DNA from: Candidatus Gastranaerophilales bacterium
GTDB lineage: Bacteria; Cyanobacteriota; Vampirovibrionia; Gastranaerophilales; Gastranaerophilaceae
DNA length: 64,000 bases
Assembly (NCBI GenBank): GCA_905234865.1
Contig: CAJOJE010000002.1
Coordinates: forward strand, 1-64,000
Reading direction: 5' to 3'
In this document: positions 53,746 to 61,345 of the stretch, in pieces
How the letters are laid out: the number at the start of each line of letters is the position of its first letter
Position numbering within the stretch: position 1 is the stretch's first letter
Program-made: the position numbers and the translations under genes
The notes under the pieces: model-generated
What the model was told of the DNA's origin: nothing
What the model saw: only the letters and a program-made list of their open reading frames with translations
Databases searched by the model: none

Positions 53746-54399
53746 CTATTTTATGGAAACTCCAAGTTGTCTTTCAAGTTTTTTATTACTGATTAAGCGG
53801 CATGACTCATTATCGGGTTTTGCTCCTTTTTGAATTAAAAGCCTTGCAATGTCATATTCTTTCTTTTTCAGCGCCGTATAAAGAAGCGTCTCGTTTGTTG
53901 TCATATCCCTGTAATTTGCGTCTGCTCCCGCTTCAAGCAATATTTTCGTAGAATAATAATCTTTATGTAATATTGTAAATCTGACGGGGGAAGTTAAATC
54001 CTTTTTCGGATTTGCTCCGCTTGAAATCAATAAATCGATGATTTCGGGCCTGTTATATCTTGCCGCATAATAAAGCGGAAAAGAAGAATTTATATTTTGA
54101 TTGGGGTCAAACCCCGCATCGAGAAGAAGCGCAATTGCAACTTTATCATTCTTCTTAATATAATTTACAAAATCCTCGGGAGTCCTTTTTATTCCTTTTG
54201 CTTCTAAAAGCTCTTGCGCCTTTTGATTTTGCTGTCTTATTTTTTTTGTTTCGGGCTTTTTAACATCTAAATATATATCGCTTGAATGCCCGAATTCAAA
54301 AGGAAAAGGGAAACTCGATTCATAGGAATAAGCGCTTTTACAAAAAATAAGTAAAAGCGCCGTAATTAAAATTCTTTTCTTAAATAACAAGTCCGCCAT
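53746..54399 (-). CDS. Secreted ankyrin-repeat protein
   Basis: The 217-residue protein has a signal peptide (hydrophobic core ILITALLLIFCKSAYS) and then four ankyrin-type repeats: DKVAIALLLDAGFDPNQ, YAARYNRPEIIDLLISSGANP, HKDYYSTKILLEAGADANYR and KKKEYDIARLLIQKGAKPD. It is an extracytoplasmic protein-binding scaffold. It overlaps fabG by 20 bp, so it is co-transcribed with fatty-acid genes, where acpP or fabF would often stand. Confidence 0.8.
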   Translation of the reverse strand: MADLLFKKRILITALLLIFCKSAYSYESSFPFPFEFGHSSDIYLDVKKPETKKIRQQNQKAQELLEAKGIKRTPEDFVNYIKKNDKVAIALLLDAGFDPNQNINSSFPLYYAARYNRPEIIDLLISSGANPKKDLTSPVRFTILHKDYYSTKILLEAGADANYRDMTTNETLLYTALKKKEYDIARLLIQKGAKPDNESCRLISNKKLERQLGVSIK

Positions 54400-55108
54400 C
54401 TACCGATAAAACCTGTCCCGTTATGTAATTTGTATCCAACGCTAAAAATTTAACCGCAGCCGCAATGTCTTCGGGCTGACCCAATTTTTTTAAAGGTATT
54501 CTCTCAACAATTGCATCCGTCGGTAAATCTTTTGTCATATCGGTTTGAATGAACCCCGGAGCTACCGCATTAACTCTTATGTTTCTTGAAGCAAGTTCCT
54601 TTGCAAGAGCTTTTGTAAGACCGATTAAGCCCGCTTTTGCGGTAGAATAATTTGCTTGACCCGCATTGCCGTAAATTCCGGATATGCTTGCCATATTTAC
54701 GATTGCACCCGATTTTTGCTTAATCATAATTTTAGAAACGGGGTTTGTAACGTAATATGCGGAATTTAAGTTAGTGTTAATAACATCAAGCCACTGACTT
54801 TCGTTCATTCGCATAAAAAGCCCGTCACGAGTAATTCCTGCATTATTTACGAGAATATCTATTCTTTTAAATTCATCGAAAATTTCTTTTATTGCGTTTT
54901 CGACTTCTTCTTTATTTGCAACATTGAATTTTTTTGCGACCGCATTAACTCCAAGCGCCTTAATATCTTGAACCGTTTTGTTTGCGGCTTCTTCATTTCC
55001 CGCATAATTAACAATAACGTCAACTCCCGCTTTTGCAAGAGCAATAGCGCAAGCTCTGCCTATTCCTCTTGAAGCACCCGTTACAATTGCAACTTTATTT
55101 TCCGACAT
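54380..55108 (-). CDS. fabG: 3-oxoacyl-ACP reductase FabG
   Basis: FabG reduces beta-ketoacyl-ACP with NADPH. The 242-residue SDR has TGASRGIGRACAIAL (cofactor), NNAGITRDGLFMRM, the catalytic Ser-Tyr-Lys in MASISGIYGNAGQANYSTAK and NIRVNAVAPGFIQTDM. I start it at ATG 55108 (MSENKVAIVT), 7 nt after AAGGAG. The stop of fabD lies just ahead. Confidence 0.96.
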   Translation of the reverse strand: MSENKVAIVTGASRGIGRACAIALAKAGVDVIVNYAGNEEAANKTVQDIKALGVNAVAKKFNVANKEEVENAIKEIFDEFKRIDILVNNAGITRDGLFMRMNESQWLDVINTNLNSAYYVTNPVSKIMIKQKSGAIVNMASISGIYGNAGQANYSTAKAGLIGLTKALAKELASRNIRVNAVAPGFIQTDMTKDLPTDAIVERIPLKKLGQPEDIAAAVKFLALDTNYITGQVLSVDGGLVI

Positions 55109-55121
55109 AATTTTCTCCTTT

Positions 55122-56081
55122 TTATACACTTGCTAAATCAAACTCATTGCAAACCGTATCTAAAGTTTGCATGTCTGATATATTATAAGTTTTAACCTCG
55201 GCAGGGCAAATTTTTCTGTTCATTCCGGATAAAACTTTTCCTGCGCCGAATTCAATAAACGTATCAACTCCGCTATCAAGAAGTTTCTTTACGGATTGAA
55301 CCCAATATACGCTAGAGCTTATTTGTTCGGGCATTTTTAAAACAAAATCTTCTTTTTTTGTTGTAAATTCAAAGTCAACATTTGTAACAACGGGAATTTT
55401 AGCATCATTAATTATAAGAGAAGGTACAAATTCTTTAAACGATTTTGTTGCACTCTCCATTAATTTTGAATGAAAACCACCCGAAACGGCAAGCGGAACA
55501 ACTCTTTTTGCGCCTTTTTCCTTAATAAGTTCGCTTGCATAATTAACAGCTTCGACTTCACCCGTTATAACGATTTGGCTCGGGTCATTATAATTTGCAA
55601 CGCTTACCAAACCTTTTGTCGAAGCTTTTTCCAAACATTCTTTAATCGAGTTTTCATCTAATCCCAAAACGGCCGCCATTGTTCCTTTTTTGGACGACGT
55701 ACAAGCCTCTTGCATAACTTCGGAACGTTTTTGAATAGCCTTTAAAACATTTTCTAAATCCATAACGGACGACGCATACATTGCGCCATACTCACCCAAA
55801 GAATGCCCCAAAGTAAAATCAGGCTTAATTTTTCCGTTAGTTTTTTCAAAAAAAGCTTCCAGCGCAGCAATCGAAACGGTCAAAAGGCAGCTTTGAGTAT
55901 TAATCGTTTGCTTTAATTCTTCATCGGGCCCTTCAAAACAAAGTTTTGTAACATCTTTATTTAAAACTTTATTCGCAAAATCAAAAACTTTCCTTGCAGC
56001 ATTTGAATTTTCATATAAATCACGTCCCATACCGACGGCTTGAACTCCTTGCCCAGGGAACATAAAAGCTATTTTCTTCAT
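55122..56081 (-). CDS. fabD: Malonyl-CoA-ACP transacylase FabD
   Basis: FabD loads malonyl onto ACP. The 319-residue protein has FMFPGQGVQAVGMGRDLYE, the nucleophile GHSLGEYGAMYAS and the His-containing VSGGFHSKLM. ATG 56081 (MKKIAFMF) follows GGGAG by 7 nt; an upstream extension in frame would not resemble the family. It lies between fabH and fabG. Confidence 0.96.
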   Translation of the reverse strand: MKKIAFMFPGQGVQAVGMGRDLYENSNAARKVFDFANKVLNKDVTKLCFEGPDEELKQTINTQSCLLTVSIAALEAFFEKTNGKIKPDFTLGHSLGEYGAMYASSVMDLENVLKAIQKRSEVMQEACTSSKKGTMAAVLGLDENSIKECLEKASTKGLVSVANYNDPSQIVITGEVEAVNYASELIKEKGAKRVVPLAVSGGFHSKLMESATKSFKEFVPSLIINDAKIPVVTNVDFEFTTKKEDFVLKMPEQISSSVYWVQSVKKLLDSGVDTFIEFGAGKVLSGMNRKICPAEVKTYNISDMQTLDTVCNEFDLASV

Positions 56082-56107
56082 AAATTCACTCCCCCAAAAA
56101 ATAAAAA

Positions 56108-57109
56108 TTATTTTAAATTTTCTCTCAATCGAACAACGGCGCTTCCCCAAGTCATCCCCGCCCCAAATGCGCATAAAATGGCTTTTGAAGGAGTTTTGAT
56201 TTTTCCTTGTTCAATGCCTTCTGTTAAAGCAATGGGAACCGAGGCCGCAGATGTGTTGCCGTATTTATCAATATTTACAATAACTTTATCGTCCGAAAAT
56301 TCAAGACGGTTTTGAAGCCCCTCAATTATCCTGTAATTTGCTTGATGAGGAACAAGATAATCTATATCGGAAGGTGTCAAGCCCGCATCCTCTACCGCTT
56401 TCATAACCGAGTCGGGCATTTTTTGAACAACAAACTTATAAACCTCTCTGCCGTTCATCGTAATTTTATTGCTTCCTTTGGAACTTTTTTCAACTAACGG
56501 GCAATTATCTCCGATTAAATTCATGGTTATATATTTCCCGACACTACCGTCTGAGTGGATTTCAAGAGATAATATATCATCAATTCCGTCATCCGCTTCT
56601 TTTATAACAATTGCACCCGCTCCGTCCCCGAAAAGCACGCATGTACTTCTGTCGTTCCAATCGACGAATTTTGAATTGGTATCGGTTGCAACAAGCAAAA
56701 TTGTTTTATATTTTTCCGTCGTAATTAAGCTGCGCCCGAGTTCGAGCGCATAGAGCATGCCGGTACAAGCCGCCGTTATATCAAATGCAATTGCATTTTT
56801 AGCGCCGATGGCTTCTTGTATCGCACATCCTGTTGAAGGGTAAACATTATAAGGGTTTGAGCTTGCAGCAATTATAACGTCAATATCCAAAGGATTTATA
56901 TTACCTTTTGAAATTGCTTCACTTGCAGCTTTTGCCCCGAAAAGTGTTGAATTTTCATCGCCGTTTGCAATATATCTTTGTTTAATTCCCGTCCTTGTTG
57001 AAATCCATTCATCGGAAGTATCTAAAATTTTCGACAAATCATCGTTTGTAACTACGGTATCGGGAACCGCCTTTCCGATAGAAACTATCTGTACGGGTTT
57101 AAAATTCAT
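56108..57109 (-). CDS. fabH: 3-oxoacyl-ACP synthase III FabH
   Basis: FabH starts fatty-acid synthesis by condensing acetyl-CoA with malonyl-ACP. The 333-residue protein has the Cys nucleophile in DITAACTGMLYALELG, His in VPHQANYRIIEGL, Asn in YGNTSAASVPIAL and the ending GAGMTWGSAVVR. I start it at ATG 57109 (MNFKPVQIV) with AGGA 8 nt upstream; ATG 57118 is too close to that site. Confidence 0.96.
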   Translation of the reverse strand: MNFKPVQIVSIGKAVPDTVVTNDDLSKILDTSDEWISTRTGIKQRYIANGDENSTLFGAKAASEAISKGNINPLDIDVIIAASSNPYNVYPSTGCAIQEAIGAKNAIAFDITAACTGMLYALELGRSLITTEKYKTILLVATDTNSKFVDWNDRSTCVLFGDGAGAIVIKEADDGIDDILSLEIHSDGSVGKYITMNLIGDNCPLVEKSSKGSNKITMNGREVYKFVVQKMPDSVMKAVEDAGLTPSDIDYLVPHQANYRIIEGLQNRLEFSDDKVIVNIDKYGNTSAASVPIALTEGIEQGKIKTPSKAILCAFGAGMTWGSAVVRLRENLK

Positions 57110-57125
57110 TTTTATCATCCTATTT

Positions 57126-58175
57126 TTATTGGAAAAATTCGGTAATTTTTTTGTTTACGCCCGTTTCAACCGCTTCTTTTGCGACACGAACGGCATTTTT
57201 AATGGCGTAAGACGTGCTTCTTCCATGGGCAATAACAGTTATGCCTTTAATACCCAATAAAAGCGCACCGCCAAATTCCTCGTAATTTATTCTCTTATAA
57301 ATTCTTTTCATAAAAGGCTTTGCAATTAAACCGATTATTTTAGAAATAATATTTGCTCCAAATTCCTGTTTTATCATCTCAAAAAGCATTGAGCTCGAGC
57401 CTTCAACGGTTTTAAGAGCAACGTTGCCGACAAAACCTTCGCAAACGACAACATCGCATGCGCCTTTAAAAATTTCTTTGCCTTCAATATTGCCTATAAA
57501 GTTCATACCGTCTTGATTTTCTTCAAGAAGTTTATATGCGGTTTGAACAAGCTCGTTTCCTTTGCCCGCTTCTTCTCCGATATTCAAAACGCCGACTTTA
57601 GGGTTTTCATAACCGTAAACATGTTTTACGAAAGTTGTTCCCATTAGAGCGAACTGATAAAGCATTTCAGGAGTCGAAGAACTGTTTGCGCCCGCATCAA
57701 GGAGCATAAACGGTCTTTTTACCGTAGGAAGAGTAAGAGCAATAGCGGGACGTTCAATTCCCGTTAATCTTCCCAAACCGAATAAACTTGCAGCCATTGC
57801 GGCGCCCGTTGAACCCGCAGCAACAACGGCATCCGATGAGCCTTTTGAAACCGCCTCGACGGCAAGAACAATGGAAGAATTTTTCTTCTTTCTGATTGCC
57901 TGTCCGACGGCTTCGCCCATCTCAATTACTTCGTTTGCGTTTGTAATTTTAATATCTAACTCATCGAGGTTGACTTTGATTTTATGTTTAAAATAGCCGC
58001 CACGATTGGAATTTATTCCTTTTTTCGCTATTCTGTCAAGCTCTGCCTTTATTTCATCTTCTTTTCCGACAAGTTCAATCGGAACATGATAATCAAGCGC
58101 AGCCCAAACAGCCCCGTCTACTATTGCAGCGGGTGCATAATCTCCACCCATAGCGTCTATTGCTATTCTCGTCAT
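57126..58175 (-). CDS. plsX: Phosphate acyltransferase PlsX
   Basis: PlsX makes acyl-phosphate from acyl-ACP for phospholipid synthesis. The 349-residue protein has RIAIDAMGGDYAPAAIVDGA, a GSTGAAMAASLFGLGRL segment, LLDAGANSSSTPEMLYQFA, GVLNIGEEAGKGNEL and FGGALLLGIKGITVIAHGRS. It follows rpmF by 24 bp with GGGGA, a widely conserved gene pair. Confidence 0.97.
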   Translation of the reverse strand: MTRIAIDAMGGDYAPAAIVDGAVWAALDYHVPIELVGKEDEIKAELDRIAKKGINSNRGGYFKHKIKVNLDELDIKITNANEVIEMGEAVGQAIRKKKNSSIVLAVEAVSKGSSDAVVAAGSTGAAMAASLFGLGRLTGIERPAIALTLPTVKRPFMLLDAGANSSSTPEMLYQFALMGTTFVKHVYGYENPKVGVLNIGEEAGKGNELVQTAYKLLEENQDGMNFIGNIEGKEIFKGACDVVVCEGFVGNVALKTVEGSSSMLFEMIKQEFGANIISKIIGLIAKPFMKRIYKRINYEEFGGALLLGIKGITVIAHGRSTSYAIKNAVRVAKEAVETGVNKKITEFFQ

Positions 58176-58199
58176 ACTAATTTCCCCGATAAGTCAAGT

Positions 58200-58523
58200 C
58201 TATTCTGCAGTTTCTTCTTTTGTTTCTTCTGTTTCAGCTTTTGTTTCAGTTGTTTCAACAGCTTTAACTTCTTCAGATTTTTTCTTTGAAGCTCTTTTAG
58301 CTTTCGGCTTTTCTTCCGCTTTAACTTCTTCTTCAGCTTTAAAGTTCGGATTTTTAATCGAAACTACTTTGCCTTTATATGAACCGCATTCGGGACAAAC
58401 CGTGTGCGTCGGAACAATTGCTCCGCATTTTGAACATGTTGTTGTTGCGGGAACCGTTGCTTTCCAGTTAGCTCTTCTTTTAGCTTGTGCCGATTTACCC
58501 GTTCTCTTTTTAGGTACTGCCAT
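58200..58523 (-). CDS. rpmF: 50S ribosomal protein L32 with long charged tail
   Basis: The first ~57 residues are canonical L32: MAVPKKRTGKSAQAKRRANW, then a zinc site of two CxxC pairs (CSKC and CPEC). The remaining ~50 residues are an unusual Lys/Glu/Ala/Thr extension with repeats such as ETKAETEETKEETAE. Standard L32 has ~57-60 residues, so this tail is extra. AAGGA precedes the ATG. Confidence 0.93.
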   Translation of the reverse strand: MAVPKKRTGKSAQAKRRANWKATVPATTTCSKCGAIVPTHTVCPECGSYKGKVVSIKNPNFKAEEEVKAEEKPKAKRASKKKSEEVKAVETTETKAETEETKEETAE

Positions 58524-58581
58524 TTTTATTTTCCTTTTTACTTTGTGTCAATATTTTGTTACAAATACTATTCTCTGAAAA

Positions 58582-58611
58582 AAGGGGCATAATGTCAACA
58601 TTATACCCCTT
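58582..58611 (-). terminator. Terminator of the glycine-rich protein operon
   Basis: AAGGGGCATAATGT and ACATTATACCCCTT form a 14-bp stem with one wobble pair; on the minus strand T6 follows. On the same strand the hairpin also contains TTGACA (58593-58598), a possible -35 for rpmF. Confidence 0.8.
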
Positions 58612-58678
58612 ATATTTTGAAAAAATTTAATATTCCGATTTAAAACTTACGAATATAAACGTTTTTACAATCGAAAAA

Positions 58679-61336
58679 CTATTCCTCAGGACGATTCCAC
58701 GTTATGAATACATAACCGTTTTGACCGTCACCGCCACTACCTGAGCCTTGTTGCATATTCCAGCCGCCGCCTCCGCCGCCTGCACCTGCTGCGCCCAAAT
58801 ATTCACCCGATTCAACGGAATATTGAGGCGGAATAAACTCGGCAGTATGACCATTTGGGGTAGAATATGTACAACCGTCAAAAAAATCATCTCTTTTGAA
58901 GAATATATGTTGATTATTTATAGGTAAACCAAAAGTCCCTTGGAATTTATTCGGTTCATAAGAAATGCTTCTTTCATCCCGTCCGAATGCGGCTTCATTA
59001 CCCATAAAAAATCCGCCGCAACCTGCCTTTGTACCGAGCGGCGAAAAACCGCCGAGTCCGCCCGGATAATATTTAAAGCTGTACGAAGCGTCAACATTTT
59101 TATAATATAATCCATTATAGACATAGTTTGAACTTCCGCCCGTAAACGTTTCATATACGGGGGAATTTAAACTCACATAATTATAAAGACTTGAATAATA
59201 AGAACCGTTTTCCGAAGATGAGGGTTTATAATAACCGCTAAAGCTACCAAAATAACCATTATAATCTTGTGTATACGGATTTATATTTGTAGTGCTGCCA
59301 GGATTGTAAGTATTTATACTAAGAGCATAATACGGAGATGTTAAATCATAAAGATGTGTATAAACCATTCTTTTTAAATTAATATCTTCTTTAATAGCTT
59401 GTCTTGCACCCCCGGGGGTATACCAAAGTACATTTGTAGTTTTAAGGTTATATTCGCCACCACTTATTGAATTAAATTTATATGTAGAATACAAAATATA
59501 TTTCGGATCATAATTAAGATATTCATAATTTCCCGCTCTGCTCAACGAGCCTTCTGTCGTATGACCGTAATAGCTTTTGGTTCCAAAGAAAGACATGTTT
59601 GCAAACTCTGCACGTCTTGGTAAATCGGGATTTGGAGCATAATTAGAGTAATCTATCGTTGTTACCTGTTGACCGCTTGATGATACCGTTGTTCCGACAG
59701 GAACGGTAAGTGCTCCCGTATTTACATATCCGCCAAAACCGCCTATTCCGCCTATTACAAGAAATAGCGTATTTCCTTCTTCATCGTAAATTGCAGTTGA
59801 AGAACCTGCTTCTCCGTCATAACCTACCGTCGCATTTTGCATAAGCGACCCGTCTGACATAATTCTTCCTGAATGTCCCGCACTGCCGCCTTTTCCGCCT
59901 GCACCGACAACAATTGTATATTTTGCACCGGGCTTAACAGGGAAATTAAGAACTCTGATTAAATTTCCGCCCACTCCGCCACTTCCGACACCGCCCGGGT
60001 GTTCAAGCGTTAAAGTTACATGTCCGAAATTTTGAAAGTTTACGGTAGAATTTGACGTTTGGTAATCAGCACGACCCATTGCTCTTGTAACCGTAGGATA
60101 ATTTTCATATCCTGATGAAGTATTTTCACCATATACGCCGTTAATATTATTATTAAACTGGCAATAAAGATAGTTAGCACAATAAAATTGTCTTGATTGA
60201 CCCCTGCCGCCTGCACCTACTCTTCGCCCCGCATAGTTAAAGCTTCCGCCTTCACCGCCTTGAAGAACAACTCCCGAGGCAGTATATCCTTTTGTCGTCA
60301 AAACAGATGTTTTTCCGGGCACAGGATACATGATATTTGCTTCATTAATCGCCCAATATTGCTCGGAATCAAATCCTTTTACGGCTTTTGTATCTCCGTT
60401 TAACCAAGTAAAAGCATTACTTGCCTTGCCGTATGTATTATTTGGAATACCCAAAAACAGCATATAGCTTGGGGATGATACGCTGCCATCGGCTACATAA
60501 TACCCCTTTAAACCGTAATTATCATCATTCATATTAACATTTCTTGTATAACTTCCGTCACTTGTTTTGGTATCAACCAAAAAGCCGAGTCCCGCAAAAG
60601 ACGATAAAGACGAATAATAAGAATTACTACTTCTTATGGAATCAACATCACTTTGGGTTATAAAAGATAAATCCACTTTTGGGTCAAATTCGTTAACGTA
60701 TAATTTGGGTTCAAACTGAGTAACAATATCCTGCCCCATAATAACGGCATCAAATAACCCCGTACCCGAACGTCCTCCGGTACCAAGGTTCAATTGCGAA
60801 GAATTACTGCTTCCGTCATAGTTGCTTCCGTCAGCACCCTTTCCGACAAGAGCATTAATTTTTAATTCTTTAATTCTTGCCTTCGGAACATTTATAAGCT
60901 TTTCTACAAGGTATGTACCGCTTGATGTTGTATTTCCGTAATACAAATCTTTTGTATACAACATACTTCCTGCGGCACCGCCTCCTCCGCCGCCGCCTGC
61001 AACCATGGTGAGATTAATTCTATATACGCCTTTTGGGATAACAAATTCATATTTTTGACATTTACCGACATATCTCGGAGAAAGAATTAAGCTACTGTAA
61101 TCATAGCTTCTTGAAGGTTTAGCACAAGTATAATTAACAAAAGACTCTTCATTTGTTAAATTATTGTAATTATACAAAAATAATGCCGAACCGCCTCTTG
61201 CAAATTTTGACGAGTTGTGCTTTCTATATTGCGTTACAACAGGAAACATAAGTATTAATACCAACATAAGAATGGTAATTGATATCATGATTTCAACAAG
61301 AGAAAAACTGTCTGCTTTTTTAATATATTTTTTCAT
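58679..61336 (-). CDS. Large glycine-rich prepilin-like surface protein (1)
   Basis: The 885-residue protein starts at ATG 61336 with AGGTG upstream. The N terminus has a basic segment, then DSFSLVEIMISITILMLVLI, a type III (prepilin) signal with Glu at +5 and Ser at the cleavage site instead of Gly. A beta-rich domain (YEFVIPKGVYRINLTMV) leads into an AGGGGGGGAAG block, and further Gly-rich blocks recur up to GAAGAGGGGGGWN near the C terminus, which ends GQNGYVFITWNRP. About 25 Tyr- and Ser-rich segments lie between. It is probably assembled or anchored by the type IV pilus/type II secretion route. It is the last gene of a tandem set. Confidence 0.75.
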   Translation of the reverse strand: MKKYIKKADSFSLVEIMISITILMLVLILMFPVVTQYRKHNSSKFARGGSALFLYNYNNLTNEESFVNYTCAKPSRSYDYSSLILSPRYVGKCQKYEFVIPKGVYRINLTMVAGGGGGGGAAGSMLYTKDLYYGNTTSSGTYLVEKLINVPKARIKELKINALVGKGADGSNYDGSSNSSQLNLGTGGRSGTGLFDAVIMGQDIVTQFEPKLYVNEFDPKVDLSFITQSDVDSIRSSNSYYSSLSSFAGLGFLVDTKTSDGSYTRNVNMNDDNYGLKGYYVADGSVSSPSYMLFLGIPNNTYGKASNAFTWLNGDTKAVKGFDSEQYWAINEANIMYPVPGKTSVLTTKGYTASGVVLQGGEGGSFNYAGRRVGAGGRGQSRQFYCANYLYCQFNNNINGVYGENTSSGYENYPTVTRAMGRADYQTSNSTVNFQNFGHVTLTLEHPGGVGSGGVGGNLIRVLNFPVKPGAKYTIVVGAGGKGGSAGHSGRIMSDGSLMQNATVGYDGEAGSSTAIYDEEGNTLFLVIGGIGGFGGYVNTGALTVPVGTTVSSSGQQVTTIDYSNYAPNPDLPRRAEFANMSFFGTKSYYGHTTEGSLSRAGNYEYLNYDPKYILYSTYKFNSISGGEYNLKTTNVLWYTPGGARQAIKEDINLKRMVYTHLYDLTSPYYALSINTYNPGSTTNINPYTQDYNGYFGSFSGYYKPSSSENGSYYSSLYNYVSLNSPVYETFTGGSSNYVYNGLYYKNVDASYSFKYYPGGLGGFSPLGTKAGCGGFFMGNEAAFGRDERSISYEPNKFQGTFGLPINNQHIFFKRDDFFDGCTYSTPNGHTAEFIPPQYSVESGEYLGAAGAGGGGGGWNMQQGSGSGGDGQNGYVFITWNRPEE

Positions 61337-61345
61337 TAATTTCAC

